Assembly: GCA_964477265.1 (NCBI GenBank)
Contig: CAYZDJ010000002.1
Coordinates: forward strand, 124,001-188,000
DNA from: CAIVPM01 sp964477265
Lineage (GTDB): Bacteria > Bacteroidota > Bacteroidia > Chitinophagales > Chitinophagaceae
Direction of reading: 5' to 3'
DNA: 64,000 bases
The notes under the pieces are model-generated. The model saw nothing but the letters and a program-made list of their open reading frames with translations, did not search any database and was not told the DNA's origin. Of the stretch, positions 32,671-40,650 are shown piece by piece (within the stretch, counting starts at the first letter, position 1; every line of letters begins with the position of its first letter). Made by a program: the position numbers and the translations under genes.

Positions 32671-35016
32671 ATGAAAAAACAATTATCAATTATTCTTTTG
32701 TTTGTGTTTGCCAGTTGGCAAATACAAGCACAGGTAAGTACATTTGATATTTACCCAGGACCACAAGGCAGCCAACCAGATGATTACACTGCCTATAATG
32801 GCTTTACTTATTTTAGTGCCAACAACCCAACTTATGGGCGAGAACTTTGGAAAACAGATGGCACTGCTGCTGGTACAACTATGGTAAAAGATATTTATGC
32901 AGGTGTACTTGGTAGCAACCCAACCAATTTATTTGTAGCCAACGGCATTTTATTTTTTACTGCAAATGATGGTACACATGGCAATGAACTTTGGGCAACC
33001 AATGGCACTATTACCAAAATGGTTAATGACTTTAATATTGGTGCTGCAAGTAGCAATGCATTAGTTGTTGCAGAGTTTAATAATGCACCAATAGTTGTAA
33101 CAGATAGTGCAGGTTTTTTGTTATATAGAACATGTCCTTTAGGATATGAACTACATTGGGATCCTTTTCTTGCAAAAAGTTTTGACAACTGCATTGGAGT
33201 GCAGTCTTATCAATCTTATCAGCTTAGTTTAACTTTTAGTTTTGGAGGGAAACTATACTATGCAGGCACAGGCAATGGAATTACAGATAATGAACTGTAT
33301 AGTTGGGATGGAACAAATGCACCAGTTTTAGTAGCTAACATTAACCCAACTGGTAACAGTAATCCAGGCGATTTTTTATTGCTTAATGATACACTTTATT
33401 ATAGTGCAGATGATGGAGTACATGGTAGAGAATTATGGGCAACCAATATAAATAATAGTACTACAGCAATGGTAGCAGATTATAACACTGGTGCAGGAAA
33501 TGGCAACCCTATACTCAAAGGTATTTTTAATAATAAATTAGTATGGTTTGTAGAACACGATAGTATGGGCAATGGTAATGGTGCTACAGTGCATTTGGGT
33601 CAATATATACTTCCAATAGCAAACGATCAAACAAGTACGTTTGGTGTGAAAAAAATACCCCCAAAAGGTGCTAAATCCAATTTTAAACCAATGACTGTTT
33701 TTGATAACACATACTATATATATTTTCCTGCTACTAACCCAACAACAGGCACAGAATTATATAGTTGGGATGGCACCAACCCACCAACCCTTGCTATAGA
33801 TTACAACACAGGCACAGCAAGCAGCAACCCAAGCAATTTATTTACTTATAAAGACCATTTATTTTTTAATGCAACTGATGCCAATGGCAACACCAATTTG
33901 GTAATGTATAATGGCAATACCTGGGGCAATGTAAAAGATAGTGCAAGTGGGAGTAGTTTGTCAATGGGTAATGGAGGTATAAGTATCAGTTTTACCTTTT
34001 TTGATCTTGGAAACTCTAACTCTGGAGACTCTAGCAATATTCGTATTGGTACAGTTAAAGATACCAATGGAAATGAAGAAGTGGGAACTTTTGGATGTAT
34101 TGAATTAAATTATACTCAATTTGTTGGAGATATTAGATCTGTAAATCACGATGTAGAGTTTGCTAAACCTGTAATAACTCAGGGCAGCAGCGATTCTCTA
34201 CCCATCTACACTGCTTGGAATTTTAACAACAACAACACTTTTACTGCACAGCTTAGCGATAAAGATGGCAAGTTTAATAACCCAAGCAGCATTGGTACTT
34301 TTAGTAGTAAAAAAGGTGGTAAAATGGCTGTTCGTTATCCAAGCAATATTCCACAAAGTGAAAATTACAGAGTAAGAATAGTTGCTAGCAGCCCAGCAGA
34401 TACAAGCCTACCAAGCAACGAAAAAATTGCTTTAATACCGGCCAGTTTTGTAAACACTTGCAACACTATTAACCCAAGTATAGACAGCATTTATGGAGAT
34501 TATGCAATTACTTATACCTATTGGCAAATAGATAGCTTAGGATTGCCTATTGGCAGCTTTGCACCAGTAACAGTAAACGATACTTTACGTTTTGCACCAG
34601 ATACTACCAATGCAGAAATGATGACCATAAAATCGTTGAACACAACAAGTGGTATTTTAAATATTTCTCAACCAAAATATAACATTGATGCTACTGCATT
34701 AAAAGTTGGTAAAAGAGTACCTGTCATTAACAACAATGCAACTTATGCTCACATACGCACAAGTCCTACAACTGGTTTGCCTTACAATCCACCTTATGTT
34801 GTAACACCAGTTATTGGTAACCCTTTTGGTTTTGAGTTTGGAAGCGATGGTATACCAAATTTGGTTGCAGGCCCAATAATTTTTCCAGGTCGTGGGCATT
34901 TAATACTACAACCAAAACCTAAAAAAGATGTGATTGCTTATGCAGGCAACAGATATGAATTGCAGGTAAGAGGTGGAAGAGGCTTTTACATTAAATCTTG
35001 TAACTGTTATAGGTAA
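32671..35016 (+). CDS. ELWxxDGT-repeat secreted protein
   Basis: 781-aa exported protein: signal peptide about 1-21 ending in I-Q-A-Q. The N-terminal half has ELWxxDGT-type repeats, for example R-E-L-W-K-T-D-G-T-A-A-G-T (about 56-68), N-E-L-W-A-T-N-G-T, R-E-L-W-A-T-N and T-E-L-Y-S-W-D-G-T. These are usually part of beta-propeller-like surface proteins. The C-terminal half is a separate beta-rich region. It ends abruptly in S-C-N-C-Y-R and has no T9SS sorting domain, unlike the next gene. The ligand is unknown. The spacing suggests an operon with its neighbours. Confidence 0.8.
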   Translation: MKKQLSIILLFVFASWQIQAQVSTFDIYPGPQGSQPDDYTAYNGFTYFSANNPTYGRELWKTDGTAAGTTMVKDIYAGVLGSNPTNLFVANGILFFTANDGTHGNELWATNGTITKMVNDFNIGAASSNALVVAEFNNAPIVVTDSAGFLLYRTCPLGYELHWDPFLAKSFDNCIGVQSYQSYQLSLTFSFGGKLYYAGTGNGITDNELYSWDGTNAPVLVANINPTGNSNPGDFLLLNDTLYYSADDGVHGRELWATNINNSTTAMVADYNTGAGNGNPILKGIFNNKLVWFVEHDSMGNGNGATVHLGQYILPIANDQTSTFGVKKIPPKGAKSNFKPMTVFDNTYYIYFPATNPTTGTELYSWDGTNPPTLAIDYNTGTASSNPSNLFTYKDHLFFNATDANGNTNLVMYNGNTWGNVKDSASGSSLSMGNGGISISFTFFDLGNSNSGDSSNIRIGTVKDTNGNEEVGTFGCIELNYTQFVGDIRSVNHDVEFAKPVITQGSSDSLPIYTAWNFNNNNTFTAQLSDKDGKFNNPSSIGTFSSKKGGKMAVRYPSNIPQSENYRVRIVASSPADTSLPSNEKIALIPASFVNTCNTINPSIDSIYGDYAITYTYWQIDSLGLPIGSFAPVTVNDTLRFAPDTTNAEMMTIKSLNTTSGILNISQPKYNIDATALKVGKRVPVINNNATYAHIRTSPTTGLPYNPPYVVTPVIGNPFGFEFGSDGIPNLVAGPIIFPGRGHLILQPKPKKDVIAYAGNRYELQVRGGRGFYIKSCNCYR

Positions 35017-35102
35017 CTGTTATAATTAAATTAATAATGGGCAACTCTCGATTAGAGTTTAAAAGAAAGGGTAATAAAATAATATCAACTAAAAAAATTA
35101 AA

Positions 35103-36488
35103 ATGAAAAAATATATAATAAATATGCTTGTGGCAATGGCAGTTGCTACAACAGCACAGGCACAAGTGCCAGAAATAACCACACAGCCACAAAACGCAAA
35201 AGTGTGTGTAGGTAGCAAAGCAACTTTTAGTATTGCAGCAAGTAATAATCCTACAAATGTTATATGGGAGTATAGTTTAAATGATGGAGAAACCTGGAGT
35301 GATATTACAAATATTAATTGGGCTTCAACCAATAGATATCTTACTTATGTTGATGTTGAACCTTTATCTGGAGCCACTATCAATGGTCATAAAACTAGCC
35401 ATATTCTTATTCATGCAATTGCAGCAAACTCAAGTGGTAATTCATTACCATCTCAAGCAGCTATATTAACTATTAATACGGCTACAGATAGTTTATTTAT
35501 TGCAAAGCCAAACAGCATAGCAACTTGTGTGGGCAATAGTTTTATGTTGGCAGGTTCACAAGCAAATGGTGTATTTAGTAGCAGCAATAATACTGTAGCA
35601 ACAGTAAATTGTAGTGGTATGGTAAATGTAAAAGCACAAGGCACAAGTAGCATTAAATACATTTACACTAGCACCAATGGTTGCAGCGATACTGCAAGCT
35701 ATGCTTTAAACACAACTAGCCCAACAGCAGCAATAGTAAGTGGGTTAACAAGTGTATGTGTTGGTGCAAATACAACCTACACTGCCAATGTTAATGATGG
35801 TGAATGGGGTAGTAATGGTAGATTAAGTATTAATAATAAAACTGGTGCAGCTACAGCCACAAGTGTTGGCATAACAGCAGTAAATTATACAATTACTGGT
35901 AGCAATGGTTGCACTACCAAAACTGCTTATGCAGCAACTGTTATTGCCTTACCTGCTGTGCCAAGTGTTGCTTATGCACCAGGTACAACCAATCCTCAAA
36001 CAAGTGGTAGTGGATTAACTTTTTGCAAGAACAAAACATTTACATTAAGAGGCAAGCCAACTGGTGGAACTTGGAGTGCAACTGGTGGCGTAAGTATTAC
36101 ACCACTAAATGCACAAGAGGCAAGTGTTACAACTACTGCAAATGGTGCTATGCAATTAAGCTATACAATAGGCAACAATACCTGCACCAACAAAAGAACT
36201 TTTTCAGGTACAGTTGTATCATGCAGCAAGGGAATAGTAAACAGTTCTTTAAATGCTGGTTATGATTTTAAGGTATATCCTAATCCTGCACATTCTTTCT
36301 TAAATATTAAAGTTGGTAGTGGAATAAAAAATGCTGTTATAACAGATTTGTATGGTAAGCAAGTTAAGCTGCAAACTTTAAATACAGGTTTAAATACAAT
36401 TGATATTTCATCATTTGCAAAGGGAATGTATTTGCTAACAATAGTTGGCAACAACATTAAAGAAACGCAAAAAATTGTTGTTGAATAA
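35103..36488 (+). CDS. Secreted Ig-like adhesin-type protein with T9SS sorting domain
   Basis: 461-aa exported protein. The ATG at 35103 begins a signal peptide (M-K-K-Y-I-I-N-M-L, ending A-Q-A-Q); the frame from 35037 only adds a charged leader. Residues about 24-120 look like an Ig-like domain (Q-P-Q-N-A-K-V-C-V-G-S-K-A-T-F). Further beta-sandwich repeats follow, each opening with a conserved C-V-G or F-C-K-N. The last 75 residues are a type A Por-secretion domain: F-K-V-Y-P-N-P-A-H-S-F-L-N-I, then G-K-Q-V-K-L, and finally G-M-Y-L-L-T-I-V-G. It should therefore be exported by the type IX system, of which PorT is encoded at 3198. Confidence 0.87.
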   Translation: MKKYIINMLVAMAVATTAQAQVPEITTQPQNAKVCVGSKATFSIAASNNPTNVIWEYSLNDGETWSDITNINWASTNRYLTYVDVEPLSGATINGHKTSHILIHAIAANSSGNSLPSQAAILTINTATDSLFIAKPNSIATCVGNSFMLAGSQANGVFSSSNNTVATVNCSGMVNVKAQGTSSIKYIYTSTNGCSDTASYALNTTSPTAAIVSGLTSVCVGANTTYTANVNDGEWGSNGRLSINNKTGAATATSVGITAVNYTITGSNGCTTKTAYAATVIALPAVPSVAYAPGTTNPQTSGSGLTFCKNKTFTLRGKPTGGTWSATGGVSITPLNAQEASVTTTANGAMQLSYTIGNNTCTNKRTFSGTVVSCSKGIVNSSLNAGYDFKVYPNPAHSFLNIKVGSGIKNAVITDLYGKQVKLQTLNTGLNTIDISSFAKGMYLLTIVGNNIKETQKIVVE

Positions 36489-36504
36489 TAAATGATAAAC
36501 TAAT

Positions 36505-36984
36505 ATGCGGTTATTATTATTTATCATTTTGTTTGTGCCTTTACAATTTGTAAGGGCACAAACTTTAATAACACTTGCACCACAAAGCAGTTGTGCTAAT
36601 GGCGTGTTTGTAGATTATATTGCAAAAGCCTGTATTGATGCAAATAAAACAAATGTTATTCTTTTAGGTGATGTATTTACAAATTATGACTCAATTGCAA
36701 GCATTAGTTTTATTATAGAAAAAAGTTTGGTAACAATAGATGAAAAAAAAGAAAAATTGCGAGTTGCATTTGGTAAATTACGTTTAGGAAAAAATGAAGG
36801 GCAACTACAAAATGACACTGCTATTGCAATAAATAACCTTAATTGCATAAACAATAAAGAACTGTCAATAGAAGTTTTTTTGCCAAAAAAAAGTTTGGGT
36901 AAGCATGTAAAGATTGAGTTAAGCTGCTATATAGTTTTTAAAAACGAATGTAGGTATTTGAGAAAATACTTATTAAAGTTATAA
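36505..36984 (+). CDS. Small secreted protein, unknown function
   Basis: 159-aa exported protein with a signal peptide of about 18 residues (ends V-R-A-Q). The mature part is beta-rich and has six cysteines (S-S-C-A-N-G, K-A-C-I-D, L-N-C-I-N, L-S-C-Y, N-E-C-R-Y). It lies 16 bases after the T9SS-domain gene. Its last six bases overlap the end of the convergent Mur ligase gene, so the operon must terminate inside that gene. I know no family for it. The partnership with the three preceding secreted proteins is inferred from position. Confidence 0.6.
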   Translation: MRLLLFIILFVPLQFVRAQTLITLAPQSSCANGVFVDYIAKACIDANKTNVILLGDVFTNYDSIASISFIIEKSLVTIDEKKEKLRVAFGKLRLGKNEGQLQNDTAIAINNLNCINNKELSIEVFLPKKSLGKHVKIELSCYIVFKNECRYLRKYLLKL

Positions 36985-38346
36985 TCTTTCAAATACTTCT
37001 TTTGCAAAATCAGCAAGACTTGGGTCTCTTGCACCCATTAAGAGCAGCACATTGTTTTGTTGCAAATGTGGCTTTATAGTTGCAACTAAATTATTTCTAT
37101 TCTCTGTAAAAAAAGCGTTGCAACCCTTTGCCTGCAAGTCTTGTATTAAATCGTTGGCACTAATATCTTTTGTGGCTGTACCTCCTGCATAAAAAATTTC
37201 ACTCATCCAAATCTCATCTTGTGGGCGAAGTGCATTGGCAATTTCCTCAACAAAATCGTTTCGCAAAAAACGTGTTGGCCCATAACCATGTGGTTGAAAC
37301 CAAGCTACAACTTTATTTGTTAATGGCTGCAATCCTTTTATGGCAGCTGCACATTTTGCAGGGTTATGTGCATAGTCATCAATTACCAGAATATCATTTT
37401 TTGTTCCTAAAATCTGGTTGCGTCTGTAAATGCCTTTATATTTTTTTAATGCAGCAGCACAAGTCTGTAACTTAACACCACACTGACTTGCAACGCATAC
37501 AGCAGCTAAAGCATTTTCCATATTATGCCTACCAATGGCTTTCATATCAAACAAAACTCCTTTTATTTTAAACTGCATATCAAAACCATTCTGGTTAAAG
37601 TTGGTTGCCATAAAACCAGCTCTATCATCGGTTGAAGAAAAATCCTGATTTGTATTTTCAGAGAAAGGAGCAGCTAATTCGTGAGAAGCATTTACAATAA
37701 ACTTATTGCTGTTGCTTTTAAATATTTGAAAAATATCATTCAATTCCTCAATCTCTTTATGGTCTTTATCTATGTTCAGCAACAATCCAATTTCAGGATG
37801 ATAGCTTACAATGCTTCCATCGCTTTCATCAGCTTCTATTACCAGCCATTCTCCTTTGCCAACAAAGGCATTGCCAATAAAATTTCTTTCCTGCAATCTC
37901 ACCAAACCTGCACCACTAATGATGCTTGGCTGCAAACCTGCTGCATCTAATATTTCAAAAATCATTGCTGTGCTTGTGCTTTTACCACTTGTGCCACCAA
38001 CTGCAATAGTTTTTTTAGTATCACTGATAATGGTTAATAATTCACTGCGTTTTATAATTGGAATATTAAGTTGCCTTGCTTTCTGTATTTCAATATTTGA
38101 ATCTTCAACTGCAGTTGAAATAATAATCAGTTCTGTGTTTTCATTAATGCCACTTGCATCCTGAGGAAAACATTTTACCTTGAATTTTTCTAATTTATCC
38201 TGTGTATCATTAAAAGCATTGGGTGCAAAATATCTATCGCTGCCACTTACGTTTTTACCAATGCCAGCACAGTATTGAGCCAATGCACTCATGCCTGTTC
38301 CTGCTACTCCTATAAAAAAAAGATTGTTTATGTTTTGAAAGTTCAT
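36979..38346 (-). CDS. Divergent MurC-like Mur ligase
   Basis: 455-aa ATP-dependent amide ligase of the Mur family. The N-terminal UDP-binding domain has F-I-G-V-A-G-T-G-M-S-A-L-A (about 11-23). The ATP loop reads G-G-T-S-G-K-S-T-S (117-125), in place of G-T-H-G-K-T-T of MurC. It continues with E-A-D-E-S-D-G-S, N-I-D-K-D-H-K-E and G-R-H-N-M-E-N-A-L-A-A. In the C-terminal domain F-Q-P-H-G-Y-G-P-T-R replaces F-Q-P-H-R-Y-x-R-T. It may be a MurC paralogue or a Mpl-type recycling ligase; the standard murC is expected in the division cluster elsewhere. It lies downstream of paaE on the same strand. Confidence 0.78.
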   Translation of the reverse strand: MNFQNINNLFFIGVAGTGMSALAQYCAGIGKNVSGSDRYFAPNAFNDTQDKLEKFKVKCFPQDASGINENTELIIISTAVEDSNIEIQKARQLNIPIIKRSELLTIISDTKKTIAVGGTSGKSTSTAMIFEILDAAGLQPSIISGAGLVRLQERNFIGNAFVGKGEWLVIEADESDGSIVSYHPEIGLLLNIDKDHKEIEELNDIFQIFKSNSNKFIVNASHELAAPFSENTNQDFSSTDDRAGFMATNFNQNGFDMQFKIKGVLFDMKAIGRHNMENALAAVCVASQCGVKLQTCAAALKKYKGIYRRNQILGTKNDILVIDDYAHNPAKCAAAIKGLQPLTNKVVAWFQPHGYGPTRFLRNDFVEEIANALRPQDEIWMSEIFYAGGTATKDISANDLIQDLQAKGCNAFFTENRNNLVATIKPHLQQNNVLLLMGARDPSLADFAKEVFERL

Positions 38347-38348
38347 TT

Positions 38349-38443
38349 GTTAGTCTTTAGTAATTAGTCTTTGGTCTTTAGTTTTATATTGGTACTTTTT
38401 TCTTGGTATTTACCAAATAATAAAGACCAATATCTAAAGACTA
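38349..38443. repeat. Inverted repeat of TAGTCTTTAG words, overlapping the paaE stop
   Basis: TTAGTCTTTAGTAATTAGTC on the left is mirrored by CCAATATCTAAAGACTAC on the right (38429-38446). The paaE stop codon (38441-38443) is the first word of the right arm. The element fills the gap between paaE and the Mur ligase. Confidence 0.5.
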
Positions 38444-39508
38444 CTTCACATCAAAATCCACCACAACTTTTTCTGTTGTTGGATGTGCCTGGCAAGTAAG
38501 TATAAAACCTTGTTCAATTTCTTCATGCTCCAAGCCCCACACAACATCCATTTCTACATTGCCTTCAAGCAGCTTGGCTTTGCAAGTGCAGCATACGCCA
38601 CCTTTGCAGGCAAAAGGCAAATCTGCACCATTTTGTAAAGCAGCATCTAATATAGATTTGTCTTCATTAAAACCAATTTCCACATCAAAAATTCTACCAT
38701 CGCTTTTAATGGTTATTTTACTTTTTGTTTCAGTTGTTGTTGCTTGAATTGCTTGCCTGCGTTGAGTTTTGGTAGTTGTAGTAAATAATTCAAAATGAAT
38801 TTTCTTTTGGGAAATATTCAAATTTTCCAAAAAAGATTTTGTTGCAAGAATCATTTCTTCTGGTCCACACACAAAGCATTCATCAAGTTGTTGCCAACTA
38901 ATTAGTTTGCTAAGTTGTTCCAATTTAGTAGTATCAATTCTTCCACTGCTGATTGGTGCATCTGTTTTTTCTCTACTTAAAATATGTATTAGTTGCAATC
39001 TGCCCAAATGCTTATTCTTTAAGGCTTCCAGCTCTTCTTTAAAAATTATTGAACCAGTATTTTTATTGCCATATACCAAAATAAATTCACTTAATGGTTC
39101 TGCAACCAAGGTTGTTTTTACAATAGATAAAATGGGCGTAATACCACTGCCTGCTGCAATGGCAACATATTTTTTGTTGTTTGTTTCATCAAGTGTTGCA
39201 TAAAATTTTCCATTAGGTGCAGCAATGTCAAGAGCATCTCCAATTTTCAATATATCATTTGCATAGCTTGAAAACAATCCATCATTAACTTTTTTAACTG
39301 CTATCCTAAAATCATTTTCTAAAGGAGATGAGCATAAGGAGTAAGAACGTCTTATTTCCTGGTTATTGATTGTAGTTTTTAAGGTAATATATTGCCCTTG
39401 TGTGTAAGCAAAAACTTCTTTTAATTCTGCTGGAATATTGAAAGATATAGAAACACAATCATTGGTTTCTTTTGTAATATTTTTTATTTGTAGCTTATAA
39501 AAATCCAT
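38441..39508 (-). CDS. paaE: PaaE-type flavin/2Fe-2S reductase
   Basis: 355-aa cytosolic electron-transfer protein like the reductase subunit of phenylacetyl-CoA epoxidase. Order of domains: FAD-binding with R-R-S-Y-S-L-C-S-S-P (about 53-62), NAD(P)-binding with A-A-G-S-G-I-T-P-I-L-S (about 119-129), V-C-G-P-E-E-M-I (about 215-222), and a plant-type 2Fe-2S ferredoxin at the C-terminus with C-K-G-G-V-C-C-T-C and a final cysteine in L-T-C-Q-A-H-P. All four cluster cysteines are present. The paaABCD genes are not adjacent; the Mur ligase follows. A TetR gene lies upstream with a truncated Bro-N gene between, as if an insertion had altered the locus. Confidence 0.85.
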   Translation of the reverse strand: MDFYKLQIKNITKETNDCVSISFNIPAELKEVFAYTQGQYITLKTTINNQEIRRSYSLCSSPLENDFRIAVKKVNDGLFSSYANDILKIGDALDIAAPNGKFYATLDETNNKKYVAIAAGSGITPILSIVKTTLVAEPLSEFILVYGNKNTGSIIFKEELEALKNKHLGRLQLIHILSREKTDAPISSGRIDTTKLEQLSKLISWQQLDECFVCGPEEMILATKSFLENLNISQKKIHFELFTTTTKTQRRQAIQATTTETKSKITIKSDGRIFDVEIGFNEDKSILDAALQNGADLPFACKGGVCCTCKAKLLEGNVEMDVVWGLEHEEIEQGFILTCQAHPTTEKVVVDFDVK

Positions 39509-39545
39509 TAGTTTTATTGTTGATATTTTGTTTGTGTTGGTATTA

Positions 39546-39866
39546 TTAATTATTTGAAAATAGTTTAAAAGGCTCTGCTTTTGGAGATGGAATTGACTGA
39601 ATGATGCGTAGGATTTCTTTATTAGTTCCAGCGAGTGTTTTTCTTTTAATGCCTGCAGATGTTAACATATCTACCTGGGGACAATTTGTCCCTATGAAGC
39701 TACCTAATTCAGTATCACGCTTACGTAATTTTTTTAAATAATCAGTTGGGTTTACTGAATCTGTTAGCACTTGTATAACATCTACCAACGAAAAATACCA
39801 TTTGTCTTCTTCTTCATTATAAAAAGAACGTATGGTTGTGGTTTCAAATAATTTAATATTACTCAT
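39546..39866 (-). CDS. Truncated Bro-N domain protein
   Basis: 106-aa remnant of a Bro-N/phage-antirepressor-like protein. The domain is clear: T-T-T-I-R-S-F-Y-N-E-E-E-D-K-W-Y-F-S-L-V-D-V-I (about 9-31), L-T-D-S-V-N-P-T-D-Y (about 35-44) and the family block S-I-P-S-P-K-A-E-P-F-K-L (about 91-102). In full-length relatives this last block continues for another 100 or more residues; here it ends after four more residues (F-S-N-N) and 37 bases before paaE. It is probably a deletion product and may be non-functional. Confidence 0.7.
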   Translation of the reverse strand: MSNIKLFETTTIRSFYNEEEDKWYFSLVDVIQVLTDSVNPTDYLKKLRKRDTELGSFIGTNCPQVDMLTSAGIKRKTLAGTNKEILRIIQSIPSPKAEPFKLFSNN

Positions 39867-39919
39867 AATAATGAATAGAAAACATGAAAAAGCAAATAGA
39901 ATTTATTTTCATTAATACG

Positions 39920-40516
39920 TTAAACTTTTCTCAATCCATCCATTAAAAAAGCAATCATATTTTCTTCAAGTTCTTTACCACTTATTTTTTGTTTGCTTCT
40001 GTGCCAGCTTTCAATGCCACCAATAGCGTGCAGCATAATTAATACAGTTGTTGAAGCATCTATCTTTTTAATTTCTTTTTTCTTAATGCCTTCTTCAATA
40101 ATTGATGCAAAGCGTTTTCTATACGTTCTGCGTTGGTTTTGCATATTGCTTAAATATGGATTATCCAAATGCTTCCATTCCCTGTCACTCACATAAACCT
40201 GCTCAAAATAATGAATCATTCCATCTATATGAAAACGCAATAAGCTTTCAATCTTTCCTAAAATTGAAAGATTGCTGGCTTCAACTTCTTCCATTTTATG
40301 TGTGTAACGATTAGCCACATCAAAGCAAATTATATTCAGCAATTCGTTTTTGCTTTTAATATGGTTGTAAAGACTTGCAGCCTCAACGCCAACAACATCA
40401 GCTATTTCACGCATACTGGCAGCTTTAAAACCTTTTTCTTTAAACAGGGTTGCAGCTTTTTCAATAATAATGTCTTTACGACTTACTTCTTTGTTAGTTG
40501 TTTTAATACGTCCCAT
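39920..40516 (-). CDS. TetR family transcriptional regulator
   Basis: 198-aa repressor-type regulator. The N-terminal helix-turn-helix is seen in I-I-I-E-K-A-A-T-L-F-K-E-K-G-F-K-A-A-S-M-R-E-I-A-D-V-V-G-V-E-A-A-S-L-Y-N-H-I-K-S-K-N-E-L-L, given here as the ordered consensus of the TetR domain (about 15-60). The ligand-binding part is all helical and ends G-L-R-K-V. The ATG at 40516 (M-G-R-I-K-T-T) is preferred to the frame opening at 40537, and an exact -7 box lies four bases before it. TetR genes head phenylacetate loci in many Bacteroidota, so control of paaE is plausible. It is divergent from the GH31 gene. Confidence 0.88.
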   Translation of the reverse strand: MGRIKTTNKEVSRKDIIIEKAATLFKEKGFKAASMREIADVVGVEAASLYNHIKSKNELLNIICFDVANRYTHKMEEVEASNLSILGKIESLLRFHIDGMIHYFEQVYVSDREWKHLDNPYLSNMQNQRRTYRKRFASIIEEGIKKKEIKKIDASTTVLIMLHAIGGIESWHRSKQKISGKELEENMIAFLMDGLRKV

Positions 40517-40520
40517 TTGC

Positions 40521-40528
40521 CAAAAATA
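40521..40528 (-). promoter_or_regulatory. -7 box (TATTTTTG) for the TetR gene
   Basis: Exact TAnnTTTG match on the minus strand, four bases before the preferred ATG at 40516. This implies a leaderless message and supports the shorter start. Confidence 0.45.
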
Positions 40529-40650
40529 AGCTAACAAGCGTTAGGAAAATATTTTGTGATAAAAATTGCTGAAAAATATTTTTAAGTGAAAATGAAAAGT
40601 TTAAAGCAGTGTTTTGTTTTTACAGCATATTTGTTGTTCAAATCTTTTTT

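Noticed and set aside
32671..35016. A T9SS sorting domain on the ELWxxDGT protein
   Set aside because: The C-terminus (S-C-N-C-Y-R) lacks the Y-P-N-P and G-x-Y motifs seen in the next protein.
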